Shown here one piece after another: positions 1 through 8,959 of a DNA stretch of 64,000 nucleotides (position 1 is the stretch's first letter; each line of letters opens with the position of its first letter). The stretch is from NCBI GenBank assembly GCA_036274155.1, contig DASUGH010000022.1, positions 48,511-112,510 on the forward strand, read 5' to 3'. The notes below the pieces were generated by a model. It was not told the DNA's origin and did no database searches. It saw nothing but the letters and a program-made list of their open reading frames with translations. The stretch comes from Gp6-AA40 sp036274155 (GTDB lineage: Bacteria; Acidobacteriota; Vicinamibacteria; Vicinamibacterales; UBA2999). The translations under genes and the position numbers were made by a program.

Positions 1-2443
1 GGCGACCGAGCGACCACGCGGCCACGGATCCGATCGCGACGCCGGCCGCGGCAACCATCAACCCGTCCCGCAGAACCACGCGCCGAACCTGGTTGGGGGA
101 AGCGCCGAGCGCGGCTCGAATGCCGAATTCGCGCCGCCGGCGTCCCACGGCATAGCTGAGCACGCTGAACAGACCGCCTGCGGCGGCAAGGATCGCCACT
201 CCCGCGAAGGCAAAGCCGAGGGCAGCGGTGGCGCGTGGGAGCGCGAGTTGTTCGAAGTACGAGTCCTCGAGTGCCTGAACGTTGACGACGCGAACCGCCG
301 GATGAGTGGCGAGGACGTGTTGCCGAACGACTGCCGTATTCGGGCAAGCGGCTCCGCACCGGATGCTCATCATCGCGTAGCTTCCGACGCCGCCGAACGG
401 CTCGTAGAACTCGGGCCGGTCGAGCCTGGCGTCAATGGCTGGGAGATTGATCTCGCGAACGAGCCCGATGACCTGGAATCGTTCCTTCTCGAAGCTGAAG
501 GTGCGGCCAATCGGATCGAGGCCAGGCCAGAGCGTTCGGGCCAGTCGTTCGCCAACCACCACCGCGCCCTGGGAATCGGACGCGCTGAACGTTCGTCCCG
601 CGAGCAACGGGATGCCGTAGAGCTCGAAGAAGTCGGAACCAACGTTGTATCGGTCAACGGTCAGGTCGACCGGCGGATGCCCAGGTGCGTCGGATTGCCA
701 GTCTCCGAACGAGAACGAACCGCCGTCTGGCGGAAGACCGAACGACCACGCGACTCGCTGCACGCCCGGCAGTTGCCTGACCCGTTCCTCGATGGCGCGC
801 GCCGCTGTCGCGCGCGACACACGATCAGGGAATGCCGGCGGTGCGAGCGACAGCGAGGCGACGACCACTCCGTCTGCATCGAGGCCGCGCCCGGCAGTTG
901 CAAGATTGATGAACGATCGCACGAGAAGAGTGGCGCCGACCAGCAGCGTGCAGGCGAGCGCAATTTCACCAACGAGCAGCGTCCGCGAAGCGGCTCGCGC
1001 CCCGCGGGTTTCGGTTCCACTTCGTTCGGTCAGGCGCAGCGACCGATCGGCATCCGTGCGCGTCCCAATCCACACGGGCAGAAGACTCGCCGCCAACGTC
1101 GCGAAGATGCCTGAAACGGAGGTCACACCAAGCGCGCGGGCATCGATGTTCACGGGGTTCAACGTGCGAACCAGAAACGCTTCGGGTAGGAAGGCCCGCG
1201 AGAGCGTGACGAGCATCCATGCGATGGCGATTCCTGCCAGGACTCCCAACACACCGAGGACGCTGCTCTCGACGAACGCCTGTTGAATCAATCGGCCGCG
1301 TGAGGCACCGAGCGCCGACCGCATGCTGAACTCGCGCTGACGGATCGTCAATCGTGCCAGCAGCAGACTGCTGACATTCCCGCACAGGACCAGAAACACG
1401 AGGATGACAGCGCCTGCGAGCAGCGGGACAGCTTGTTCGTAATAGTCCTGGAAGTACACCGGGCCCGCCAGCGGTTGAACCCGCAACGCGAGTTCTGCGT
1501 TCCCGCTGTCGGCTGCACGTGCCGCGTCGGTCGCGATTCGGGCGGCATCCGCGCGTGGCACGTTCGGCGAAAACCGTACGTAGGCTCTCGGGCGCTCGCC
1601 CATCACTGAGGCTGGCATGGCCCGAAAGTCGACTGCCCGCCAGAGGACGGTGTTCCAGGATGGAAATCGGAAGTCAGCGGGCAGCACGCCGATGACGACG
1701 AGAGGCTCGCCGTCAACGAGGATGCGCCGTCCGAGGATTGCAGGATCGGCCTGGTACAGCGTTCGCCAGATGTCTTCGGAGAGCAGCACCCGATCGTTGA
1801 TTCCGGCCCGAACCTCAGACGGATCGAAGAGACGACCGTGGATCGGCCGAACGCCGCCGAGCAGGTCGAATAGGCCCGGAGTAACGCGCGCCATGCCGCG
1901 CGCGACGATGGCGCCGTTCACGTCGACCAGTGCCGTGTCCGGTACCGCAGATTCTGCGGCGGCGAATGCGCGGCTCGCCTGCCATGCGCCGAGGACGGCC
2001 GGCGTCACCGTCGTGCGGCCACCTCGCTCGTTACCCATGTAGGCCCACGCCAGCTCACCGGCGTTGTGGAAGGGAACCGGCCTGAGAATGAGCGCATCGA
2101 CCATCGTGAACATCGCGGTCGTGATGCCGATGCCCAATCCAAGCATTGCCGCCGACGTGACGGTGGCAGCAGGGCGGACGCGCAGATCGCGAACCGCATG
2201 CCGCACATCCTGCCAGACGGAGTCGAGCCGCATCGTACGAACATCGCGGATCTGTTCCTTCGTCTGATCCATGCCGCCCAGGTCGCGCAACGCCTGCCGT
2301 CGCGCTTCCGCCGGACTGAGCCCACGTTTGATGTTGGCCTGCGTTTCCATCTCAATGTGAAACGCCAGCTCATCGTCCATCTCGCGTGCAACTCGCCTCC
2401 GCTGCAGCAGGCGTCGAACGGCGGTCGCGATTCGCGTGACCAT
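1..2443 (-). CDS. ADOP-family ABC transporter permease (3' end cut by window edge)
   Basis: The minus-strand frame is open from ATG at 2443 to the window edge, about 814 codons. The N-terminus (about 1-60) is the soluble helical region typical of the acidobacterial ADOP family. It is followed by a first membrane segment near the MacB-like periplasmic core, then FtsX-type permease repeats with the recurring RQREFxxRxALGAS motif (about residues 360-375) and RRREFGIRAALGAS near the cut end. These proteins are thought to be MacB-like inner-membrane permeases whose cargo is mostly unknown. The PadR gene lies 23 bp upstream on the same strand, the usual ADOP pairing. No ABC ATPase is adjacent. Only the last few residues appear to be missing. 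Confidence 0.9.
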   Translation of the reverse strand, partial: MVTRIATAVRRLLQRRRVAREMDDELAFHIEMETQANIKRGLSPAEARRQALRDLGGMDQTKEQIRDVRTMRLDSVWQDVRHAVRDLRVRPAATVTSAAMLGLGIGITTAMFTMVDALILRPVPFHNAGELAWAYMGNERGGRTTVTPAVLGAWQASRAFAAAESAVPDTALVDVNGAIVARGMARVTPGLFDLLGGVRPIHGRLFDPSEVRAGINDRVLLSEDIWRTLYQADPAILGRRILVDGEPLVVIGVLPADFRFPSWNTVLWRAVDFRAMPASVMGERPRAYVRFSPNVPRADAARIATDAARAADSGNAELALRVQPLAGPVYFQDYYEQAVPLLAGAVILVFLVLCGNVSSLLLARLTIRQREFSMRSALGASRGRLIQQAFVESSVLGVLGVLAGIAIAWMLVTLSRAFLPEAFLVRTLNPVNIDARALGVTSVSGIFATLAASLLPVWIGTRTDADRSLRLTERSGTETRGARAASRTLLVGEIALACTLLVGATLLVRSFINLATAGRGLDADGVVVASLSLAPPAFPDRVSRATAARAIEERVRQLPGVQRVAWSFGLPPDGGSFSFGDWQSDAPGHPPVDLTVDRYNVGSDFFELYGIPLLAGRTFSASDSQGAVVVGERLARTLWPGLDPIGRTFSFEKERFQVIGLVREINLPAIDARLDRPEFYEPFGGVGSYAMMSIRCGAACPNTAVVRQHVLATHPAVRVVNVQALEDSYFEQLALPRATAALGFAFAGVAILAAAGGLFSVLSYAVGRRRREFGIRAALGASPNQVRRVVLRDGLMVAAAGVAIGSVAAWSLGR

Positions 2444-2466
2444 GTGGGCAGATCCTCGCGCTGATG

Positions 2467-2793
2467 TCAGGTGAGCTGAAGCAGTCTCCGAACCGCAAGG
2501 GAGAACTGTTGCCAGTCGGCCGTCTCTGCCTCGAGCCGGCGGCGTCCGGCTGCCGTCAGGCGATACACGCGTGCTCGACGGTTGTTCTCGGATGCCATCA
2601 TCTCGGACGCCAGAATTCCGGCGGCCTCGAGTCTGTGAAGCGCGGGATAGAGCGAGCCCTGACTGATACTGAAGGCCTCCCGTGAGACATGCCGGATCCG
2701 CTGCTGGATGCCCCACCCGTGGTTGGGTTCGAGGGCGAGGGTTTTCAGAATCAACAGATCGAGGGCGCCCTGCAGATACTCGGTCTTGGGCAT
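2467..2793 (-). CDS. PadR-family transcriptional regulator (acidobacterial ADOP-associated type)
   Basis: A 108-residue winged-helix protein starting MPKTEYLQGALDLLILKTL, the hallmark N-terminus of the PadR subgroup that precedes ADOP permeases. The motif GSLYPALHRLE follows at about 45-55 and the wing at about 70-85. The longer open frame to 3081 is rejected because ATG 2793 has a GAGGAGA ribosome site just upstream and the family begins there. It probably represses the permease gene 23 bp downstream in response to a ligand that cannot be inferred from sequence. Confidence 0.92.
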   Translation of the reverse strand: MPKTEYLQGALDLLILKTLALEPNHGWGIQQRIRHVSREAFSISQGSLYPALHRLEAAGILASEMMASENNRRARVYRLTAAGRRRLEAETADWQQFSLAVRRLLQLT

Positions 2794-3135
2794 CGCTCTC
2801 CTCTCGTGTGGCGACAGGAGTCTATACCCGAACGCTGCGCGTGTCCACGAGCACCGCTCGAAACAGCTATCAGCCCGGCAGTGAGGGCGACGGCTCGAAC
2901 GACCGGAGCCGCTACTCTCGAAGCGGGTCATCGCGCAGATCCGATCGCCGGCGCAGGTGAGGGCGATGAGTCCCTTCATGGCTGATGCGGGCGAGGCGGG
3001 CAGGCAGGCGGGGGACATTTCTATTTCGCTTTGACACCACCCGGCGTTGACAGACCACTCGGCGTTGGCGTTGACATCCAATTGATCGATGTTGAATCAT
3101 CGCCTGCCCGCATCGATGTCCATCCCGCGCGGATC
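2794..3135. other. Divergent intergenic region with GGCGTTG repeats
   Basis: About 340 bp between the PadR gene (minus) and the lipoprotein hydrolase (plus). It holds a GGGGACATTTCTATTT string at about 3011-3026 and three GGCGTTG(AC) copies at about 3043-3074. Similar GGCGTTGA copies recur in the intergenic stretch near 56981-57004. I see no gene here. Confidence 0.45.
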
Positions 3136-4407
3136 ATGCGACTTCTGACGAGTCTTCTGGTGCTCGCCATGCTGCCGGCGTGCATGGTGCTCGGGGTCCG
3201 CGAGCAGCGGCGGAAGCTCGACGCCGCGTGCCAGATTGGCGGCCGCGTGGAGGCCGAGCAGAACTCCGCGGCGCCTCTCATCGTCGTCCTGGCGCGACAG
3301 ACTGGTTCCGATCCCGCCAGCCGCGAGTCCTGGCAGATCTCCGACCATTTCGTCGTCGAGACCGCTGGTCTCTGGCAGTTCGCCGCGAGTGCCGGAACTT
3401 ACGGGGTGGTGGCGTTTCAGGACCTCAATCGAGACCTGCGGGCAGAGTCCGAGGAGCCCTATCTTGCCCTGGACAGGAACCGCATCTTCACCTGCATGCC
3501 GGGCGAGCGTCGCACCGACCTGGCGCTGAAGATCCCGGCCGCAGGGCGGTCGCGCCTCGGCGAAACGATCGACGTCGCGACGCTGCAGGTGCGGACGGTC
3601 GCCGAGCAGTTCGATCTCTCGCTTGGCCAGGTGACGGCCGTTGGCGAGGTGGCCGATCTTTCCGATCCACGCTTCGACGAGTCGGTAGCCGACGATGGTC
3701 TGTGGCGGCCGTACGATTTCCTGTTCGAAGGGCGGCCCGGTGTCTACTTCCTCGGGCCTTACGACCGCACCAGGATCCCGGTGCTGTTCGTCCACGGCAT
3801 CAGCGGCACGCCCAGGCACTTCGCCACGCTGATCGAGGCGCTGGACAAGCGTCGCTTCCAGCCGTGGGTGTATTACTACCCTTCGGGCACGTCGCTCGCG
3901 CGGGTGGCAGACCATCTCACCCAGACCATCCGCAAGGTCCAGCTCGAGCACGGCGTGAAATCGTTCATCGTCGTCGCCCACAGCATGGGCGGCCTCGTGG
4001 CCCGCGGCTTCCTGCTGCGTTATCGGGAGGGCAGTGGAGCCGCGGCAGTGCCGCTGTTCGTCTCGATTTCGACGCCGTGGGACGGGCACAAGGCGGCCCA
4101 GCTCGGCGCGAAGTCACCAATCCCGGTGCTCGCCTGGGACGACATGTCGCCCGGGAGCGAGTACCTGCGCTCGCTTCATGCGCGCGACCCCGGCGTGCCG
4201 CACGACTTGATTTTCACCTTCCGCAACGAAGGCGTGGCCATTGGCGAAGCCAGCGATGGTACGGTCAGCGTGGCGAGTCAGCTGCAGACTGCCGTGCAAA
4301 AAGGTGCGATGCGTGTGGAGGGCTACAACGAGACCCATATGGGGGTGCTCGAGGCAGCGGCTGTGTCGGCGCGTCTGAACGAGCTGCTCAGTGCCGTCGC
4401 GAAGTGA
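3136..4407 (+). CDS. Lipoprotein alpha/beta hydrolase (lipase/esterase-like)
   Basis: 423 residues. ATG 3136 is chosen because it gives a lipoprotein signal peptide, MRLLTSLLVLAMLPAC, with lipobox LPAC at 13-16; the frame is open further upstream. The C-terminal half has an alpha/beta-hydrolase core: oxyanion-type VHGISGTP at about 219-226 and the nucleophile elbow AHSMGG with Ser283. A late histidine candidate lies in the C-terminal NETHMG segment. The N-terminal about 170 residues look like a beta-rich domain. It is probably membrane-anchored and hydrolyses lipid or ester substrates in the cell envelope; the substrate is unknown. It converges with the minus-strand gene downstream. Confidence 0.8.
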   Translation: MRLLTSLLVLAMLPACMVLGVREQRRKLDAACQIGGRVEAEQNSAAPLIVVLARQTGSDPASRESWQISDHFVVETAGLWQFAASAGTYGVVAFQDLNRDLRAESEEPYLALDRNRIFTCMPGERRTDLALKIPAAGRSRLGETIDVATLQVRTVAEQFDLSLGQVTAVGEVADLSDPRFDESVADDGLWRPYDFLFEGRPGVYFLGPYDRTRIPVLFVHGISGTPRHFATLIEALDKRRFQPWVYYYPSGTSLARVADHLTQTIRKVQLEHGVKSFIVVAHSMGGLVARGFLLRYREGSGAAAVPLFVSISTPWDGHKAAQLGAKSPIPVLAWDDMSPGSEYLRSLHARDPGVPHDLIFTFRNEGVAIGEASDGTVSVASQLQTAVQKGAMRVEGYNETHMGVLEAAAVSARLNELLSAVAK

Positions 4408-4421
4408 TCGACCTCCCTGAC

Positions 4422-6245
4422 TTAACGCCCCGCAGCGGAAGAGGGAGGAACGTTCTCTAGAAGAACGACCAGACTGGGGCACATCAACTGCAACACACCA
4501 GCGGCCGTGGCAGGCAGTCCGACGATCTTCACATCGAGCCCCGCGGCGAGGATTTCAGTGAGGATGTTCTTCGTGATGCCGACCCATCCGCCGGACGTCT
4601 GATAACTGAGCACGTACTTCCCCTCTTGCCGTTCGCTCGAGAGATGCGCCTCGTCAGAGAATTCAGCTTTGCCGGCAGCCACGATCTGCCTGTCCGACGA
4701 GCAGATGTATCGGACGGGAAGGTCCGGGATCATTGATCCCTGCGAATCAGCCTGTAGACCGTTCCCTGGCACGACGAACAGCCTGCCGATTCGACCACCA
4801 GCGTTCGCATCGTCACCGGAAACACGTGTGCGCAGCGCGCTTTCGATCCGATTGAACAGCTCTTCGGCAAACTGCTGGGGGTACTCGAACAGCGCTGCCA
4901 CTTCCGGTTTGAGGTGCGGCAGCTTCCGCCAGCCGTTCACCCAGGCGAGCTTGCCGGTGTTGCCATTCTCGCCGGCAAAGACATCTTCCAGGCTGAAGCG
5001 CGCCTCGGCATCTGGCTCCAAGGTCTTGAGCGCCATGTGTTCCAGGAGATCAGATGAAAACCCGTAGACAACGCCGTATGGAGAGTACATGCCCTCAGCC
5101 GGCCGGAAGTGCAGGCAGTCGTCATGCAACGGTCTCGACAGAAGAGCGATGCATTCTTCGTATTCCTCGAGCAGCTGAACGTGTCGCCGGCCAATCGGCG
5201 TGTACACAGCCTGACCATCGCGATCGCTCGTGATGAAGAGATGCTCGATCATGCTGTAAGCAGCCAACAACTCCACGCGATTCAGAAACAACTCCGGATC
5301 GGGAGAGATGCCCTGACAAATTGCATCTGCCAGCTCCAGTCTCTTCCGACGATACCCGCTGTGACAGGCGCTTTCATACGCCTCGAGCAGCGGCACGAGC
5401 TCCTGAATCAGCAGGGCGAGATCCAGGGCGTTGGAGTTGCGAGTACTGAGAACCAGGCTCTTTTCATCGAGAGCCACAGCCTTCTTCATGGAGTAGTAGC
5501 GAATCTGCGAACGCAGGTGCCCGCCGGCCATTCGAACGCCGGCTTTGTGAATCTCGATTCTGTCCTCTTCCGAAAAAGCCTCTGCTACTTTGTTGGCGAC
5601 CTCGAAGTAGGCGCCCAAATCATCGGTTGCCGGGCTCTGCGCCATCGGGATCAACCATCGTGCATCGCGCACGAGCACCGGCTGATCAGGCGGTGAGGTC
5701 GTCCAGAGCTGGTCGAGCAGACGTTGGACGTCCGAGAGTCGGTCGCCGGCGCTGGTCGAACCGGCATCCCATGAACGCATGCTCAAGAGCGCGAGGCAGC
5801 GAATCACATACAGGTTGAACAAGGTGTGTGCGTAACGGATTCGACCATTGCGGCCCGGCCAGCGCGTCTGCTGCCACAGATGAAAGCCGCGCACCATCAT
5901 CTCCGCCGGATCGATCAGGCCGTTGTGCAGCCCCGGAATCTCTCTGGGCCTGAACCCACTTGCCCAATGCGCGGCTTCCAATCGACCTCTGAGCCTCGAT
6001 TGGTCATGGGTGAGGGCGGTAACTGTGAAGAAGCAATCTTCGAAGTGATGCGAAAGAACGGCGGCGTTTTGCAGGTATTCGATCGGCTTCCGTTGAGCGT
6101 TCAACACCGCTTGTATTTTCTCGACGATCTCAGCGCGATGGGTGAGGAAGAACTGGAGCAGTTCGACGTGAGCCTGAAATGGCACCGGCTCCGGACGCGC
6201 TCCGGCTGGCCTCTCTGCGGGGGCGAGGAACGGATGAACAGTCAC
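4422..6245 (-). CDS. Conserved-looking protein of unknown function, 607 aa
   Basis: I do not recognise this protein. There is no signal peptide and no clear membrane segment. The sequence is mostly helical through about residue 400 (LLQFFLTHRAEIVEKIQAVL near 29-48, Trp/Tyr/Arg-rich segments at 115-165), with a more beta-like C-terminus containing SYQTSGGWVGITKNILTEIL at about 548-567. Cysteines are scattered without a metal-binding pattern. The coding frame is long and uninterrupted and codon use resembles its neighbours, so it is very likely real. Its 3' end lies 14 bp from the convergent hydrolase gene. Confidence 0.75.
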   Translation of the reverse strand: MTVHPFLAPAERPAGARPEPVPFQAHVELLQFFLTHRAEIVEKIQAVLNAQRKPIEYLQNAAVLSHHFEDCFFTVTALTHDQSRLRGRLEAAHWASGFRPREIPGLHNGLIDPAEMMVRGFHLWQQTRWPGRNGRIRYAHTLFNLYVIRCLALLSMRSWDAGSTSAGDRLSDVQRLLDQLWTTSPPDQPVLVRDARWLIPMAQSPATDDLGAYFEVANKVAEAFSEEDRIEIHKAGVRMAGGHLRSQIRYYSMKKAVALDEKSLVLSTRNSNALDLALLIQELVPLLEAYESACHSGYRRKRLELADAICQGISPDPELFLNRVELLAAYSMIEHLFITSDRDGQAVYTPIGRRHVQLLEEYEECIALLSRPLHDDCLHFRPAEGMYSPYGVVYGFSSDLLEHMALKTLEPDAEARFSLEDVFAGENGNTGKLAWVNGWRKLPHLKPEVAALFEYPQQFAEELFNRIESALRTRVSGDDANAGGRIGRLFVVPGNGLQADSQGSMIPDLPVRYICSSDRQIVAAGKAEFSDEAHLSSERQEGKYVLSYQTSGGWVGITKNILTEILAAGLDVKIVGLPATAAGVLQLMCPSLVVLLENVPPSSAAGR

Positions 6246-6444
6246 GTGTCGAAACGATGTGCCAGATACTATGTTCCCATTGCGCGCTGAATCAAAAGTC
6301 GTGCGGCTCCGTAACTACCGGCAAGGCAGCCTGGAAATTGAGAAACACACGATCCCCGTCGCGGATGAGCTACGGTTAGAATGTCGCACCGGCGATGCCG
6401 CTCGCGATTGAAATGAGACTGCTGCCAGAAGCGCAGCCGGCATC

Positions 6445-7539
6445 ATGAAGGAACTGCTCGACGAGGTCCGGCGAAACCGACTGCTCTGGCTGTTGGTCTT
6501 CGTGCCGGTGGTGCTGGCGGCTCAGAGGCTCGAGCCTGAGGCGCACGCGCTGCTCTTTGTACTCTCCGTGCTCGCCATCGTGCCACTGGCGGCCTTGCTG
6601 AGTCATGCGACCGAATCCGTGGCCGCCAAGACGGGTGATGCGGTCGGCGGTCTGCTCAACGCCACGCTGGGGAACCTGACAGAGCTGATTATCGCCACTG
6701 CCGCACTGCGGGCAGGTCAGTACACGCTGGTGAAAGCGTCCATTGCCGGAGCGATTGTCACCAACACGCTGTTCATGCTTGGCGCATCGTTTCTGCTGGG
6801 TGGACTCAGACACCACGTGCAGGAATACAACCGCATCGCCGCCCGTATGCAGGCGGGGTTGCTGTTCCTGGCGACGATCGCGTTGTTGGTTCCGTCGGCG
6901 GCCTCGCCAGCCGACTCCGCTGCGGCGGCCGTCACCCAGAGATTGAGCGTCGGACTCGCCGTGTTGCTCATCGTGGCGTACGGGCTGGGTATGCTGTTCT
7001 CGCTCAAGACGCACAAGGAGCTCTTTGCCAGCGCAGTACATGGCGAGGAGAGCGGCGCACCCTGGCCGATCGGCCTGGCTGCAACCACGCTGGCCGGCGT
7101 TACCGTGTTGGTCGCACTGGTCAGCGAAGTGTTCGTCGAATCGGTGCAGAAGGCGGCCGAGACGTTCGGGATGACTCAGGCGTTCGTGGGGTTCATCGTA
7201 GTCGCCCTGGTTGGCGGCGCCGCTGAAATGGCGTCCGCCTTCTCGGGCGCGCGCAAGGACCGCCTCGACCTGAGCGTCGGCATCGCGCTCGGCAGTGCGT
7301 CGCAGATTGCCCTATTCGTCGCCCCGGTGCTGGTCCTCGCGAGCTATGTCATCGGCCCGACGCCGATGGATCTCCAGTTCTGGCGCGAAGCAGTCGTGAT
7401 GATGCTCATCGCCACGCTCACGGCAGCACTCGTGACCAACAGCGGGCGTTCGGCATGGTTCGTCGGAGTGCTGGTGTTGATGGTGTACCTGGTCTTCGCC
7501 CTGACGCTCTACCTGTTACCGCCACGGCACACCAGCTGA
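6445..7539 (+). CDS. cax: Calcium/proton antiporter, CAX family
   Basis: 364 residues with about 11 hydrophobic helices. Both CaCA alpha-repeat signatures are present: GGLLNATLGNLTELII at about 70-85 with the acidic pore residue, and GGAAEMASAFSGARKDRLDLSVGIALGSASQ at about 257-287. The family exchanges cytosolic Ca2+ (or Mn2+) for protons across the inner membrane. The next gene starts 37 bp downstream and the third overlaps closely, so the three are probably co-transcribed as a divalent-cation unit. Confidence 0.92.
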   Translation: MKELLDEVRRNRLLWLLVFVPVVLAAQRLEPEAHALLFVLSVLAIVPLAALLSHATESVAAKTGDAVGGLLNATLGNLTELIIATAALRAGQYTLVKASIAGAIVTNTLFMLGASFLLGGLRHHVQEYNRIAARMQAGLLFLATIALLVPSAASPADSAAAAVTQRLSVGLAVLLIVAYGLGMLFSLKTHKELFASAVHGEESGAPWPIGLAATTLAGVTVLVALVSEVFVESVQKAAETFGMTQAFVGFIVVALVGGAAEMASAFSGARKDRLDLSVGIALGSASQIALFVAPVLVLASYVIGPTPMDLQFWREAVVMMLIATLTAALVTNSGRSAWFVGVLVLMVYLVFALTLYLLPPRHTS

Positions 7540-7576
7540 GCCTTGTTCGAAGCGAGAGCTGACTACCCCATCGCGT

Positions 7577-8239
7577 ATGTCTGAGCTGACTGCGAGTTCA
7601 TCGCCGAGGCTGCTCGAACCCTACGAACGCGTGTCCGAGGTCCTCTTCGGATTGATCATGGTGCTGACTTTTACCGGCTCGCTCAGTGTGGCGGAAGCCG
7701 GACGCGAAGATGTCCGTACCATGCTCATTGGGGCGCTTGGCTGCAACCTGGCGTGGGGAATCATCGACGCCATGCTGTATCTCATGGGTTGCATGAGTGA
7801 ACAGGGGCGCAGCGTCCGCGCATGGCGAGCGCTGCAGAAGGCTGCGTCCCCGGCGGAAGCGCACCGCGTCATTGCCGGCGCTGTGCCACCGATGGTAGCC
7901 GCTGCCCTCGGTCCCGCGGAATATGAGTCCGTTCGGCAGAAGCTGCTCAACGTCTCCGAACCGCCGGCGCGACCGCGCCTGGGCAGGGCCGAATGGCTGG
8001 GTGCTCTGGCAGTGGCGTTGTGGGTCATCGTCACCACATTCCCGGTGGCCGTACCGTTCATCTTCATGGACAACGTCGCCAGGGCGATGCGTGTATCGAA
8101 CACCATCGCCGTCGTTCTGCTCTTTGTGGCCGGCTGGGCGTTCGGTCGCCTCGCGGAGTATCACGCGTGGCTGACCGGGTTCGCGATGGTGTTGCTTGGT
8201 GTGGCCCTCGTCGGGCTGACGATAGCCCTCGGAGGGTAG
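7577..8239 (+). CDS. VIT1/CCC1-like membrane protein
   Basis: 220 residues. The N-terminal segment RVSEVLFGLIMVLTFTGSLSVAEAG (about 18-42) resembles the first helix of the VIT/CCC1 iron/manganese transporter family, followed by a second helix ending LGCNLAWGIIDAMLYLM. A cytoplasmic helical stretch (about 75-135) and three C-terminal helices follow. Five helices with a cytosolic insert fits VIT topology. Substrate specificity is not shown by sequence. It sits between a CAX antiporter and a predicted outer-membrane protein. Confidence 0.7.
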   Translation: MSELTASSSPRLLEPYERVSEVLFGLIMVLTFTGSLSVAEAGREDVRTMLIGALGCNLAWGIIDAMLYLMGCMSEQGRSVRAWRALQKAASPAEAHRVIAGAVPPMVAAALGPAEYESVRQKLLNVSEPPARPRLGRAEWLGALAVALWVIVTTFPVAVPFIFMDNVARAMRVSNTIAVVLLFVAGWAFGRLAEYHAWLTGFAMVLLGVALVGLTIALGG

Positions 8240-8244
8240 CCGCT

Positions 8245-8910
8245 GTGCGCTCATGGTCAATCATGGTGGCCGCGCTGGTGCTGTGCGCCGATCGTGCAGC
8301 CGGCCAGACTCCGGCGAACCCCCCGTCGCCCGCGGCTGCCGCACCGGCCGCCAGCGAGGACGCAGCGGGCACGTGGTCCTTCTCTGCGTCGGTGTACTCG
8401 TATCTATTGCCCGATGAAGGCAACTACGGTCAGCCGACCATGACGGCTGACCGCGGCTGGCTGCATCTCGAAGGGCGATACAACTACGAGGACCTGGACA
8501 CCGGTTCCGCCTGGATCGGCTACAACATCGGCGGTGGCGACACGCTGGCGTGGGAGGTCACCCCCATGATCGGCGGCGTGTTTGGCAGTACCGACGGCAT
8601 CGCGCCCGGCGCCAAGGGATCGCTGAGCTGGTGGAAACTCGAACTCTACAGCGAGGGCGAGTACGTGTTCGACCTCGGGGAGTCGGCGGACAGCTTCTTT
8701 TACAACTGGTCGGAACTGACGATCGCTCCGGTGAGCTGGCTTCGGGCCGGCATGGTGACGCAACGTACTCGCGTGTATGAAACCGACCGTGACATTCAGC
8801 GTGGGATCCTTGTCGGGTTTTTGTACAAGGCGCTGAGCTTCACGACGTACGTGTTCAATCCGGACGACAGTAAACCGATTGTGGTACTTGGGGCCGCCGT
8901 TACATTCTGA
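8245..8910 (+). CDS. Predicted outer-membrane/exported beta-rich protein
   Basis: 221 residues from GTG 8245, chosen because GGAGGG lies 8 nt upstream, overlapping the end of the preceding gene. The N-terminus is a signal peptide ending near RAAGQ, followed by an Ala/Pro linker. The rest alternates aromatic beta strands (SASVYSYLLPDEG, HLEGRYNYEDLDTGSAWIGYN, LELYSEGEYVFDLG) and ends in VTF, an aromatic C-terminus as in beta-barrels. The downstream position in the CAX/VIT-like unit suggests a partner in metal-stress response; this is inference. Confidence 0.65.
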   Translation: MRSWSIMVAALVLCADRAAGQTPANPPSPAAAAPAASEDAAGTWSFSASVYSYLLPDEGNYGQPTMTADRGWLHLEGRYNYEDLDTGSAWIGYNIGGGDTLAWEVTPMIGGVFGSTDGIAPGAKGSLSWWKLELYSEGEYVFDLGESADSFFYNWSELTIAPVSWLRAGMVTQRTRVYETDRDIQRGILVGFLYKALSFTTYVFNPDDSKPIVVLGAAVTF

Positions 8911-8959
8911 CGAAGGTGTCGGGGCGCGGCCACTCAGATCCGCAGGACGATGCGGCACG

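Noticed and set aside
248..1286. Plus-strand frames at the left edge
   Set aside because: They are antisense to the ADOP permease, whose minus-strand frame is open to the window edge with family motifs.
3097..4089. 330-codon minus-strand frame opposite the lipoprotein hydrolase
   Set aside because: Antisense shadow of a gene with lipobox and AHSMGG nucleophile elbow.
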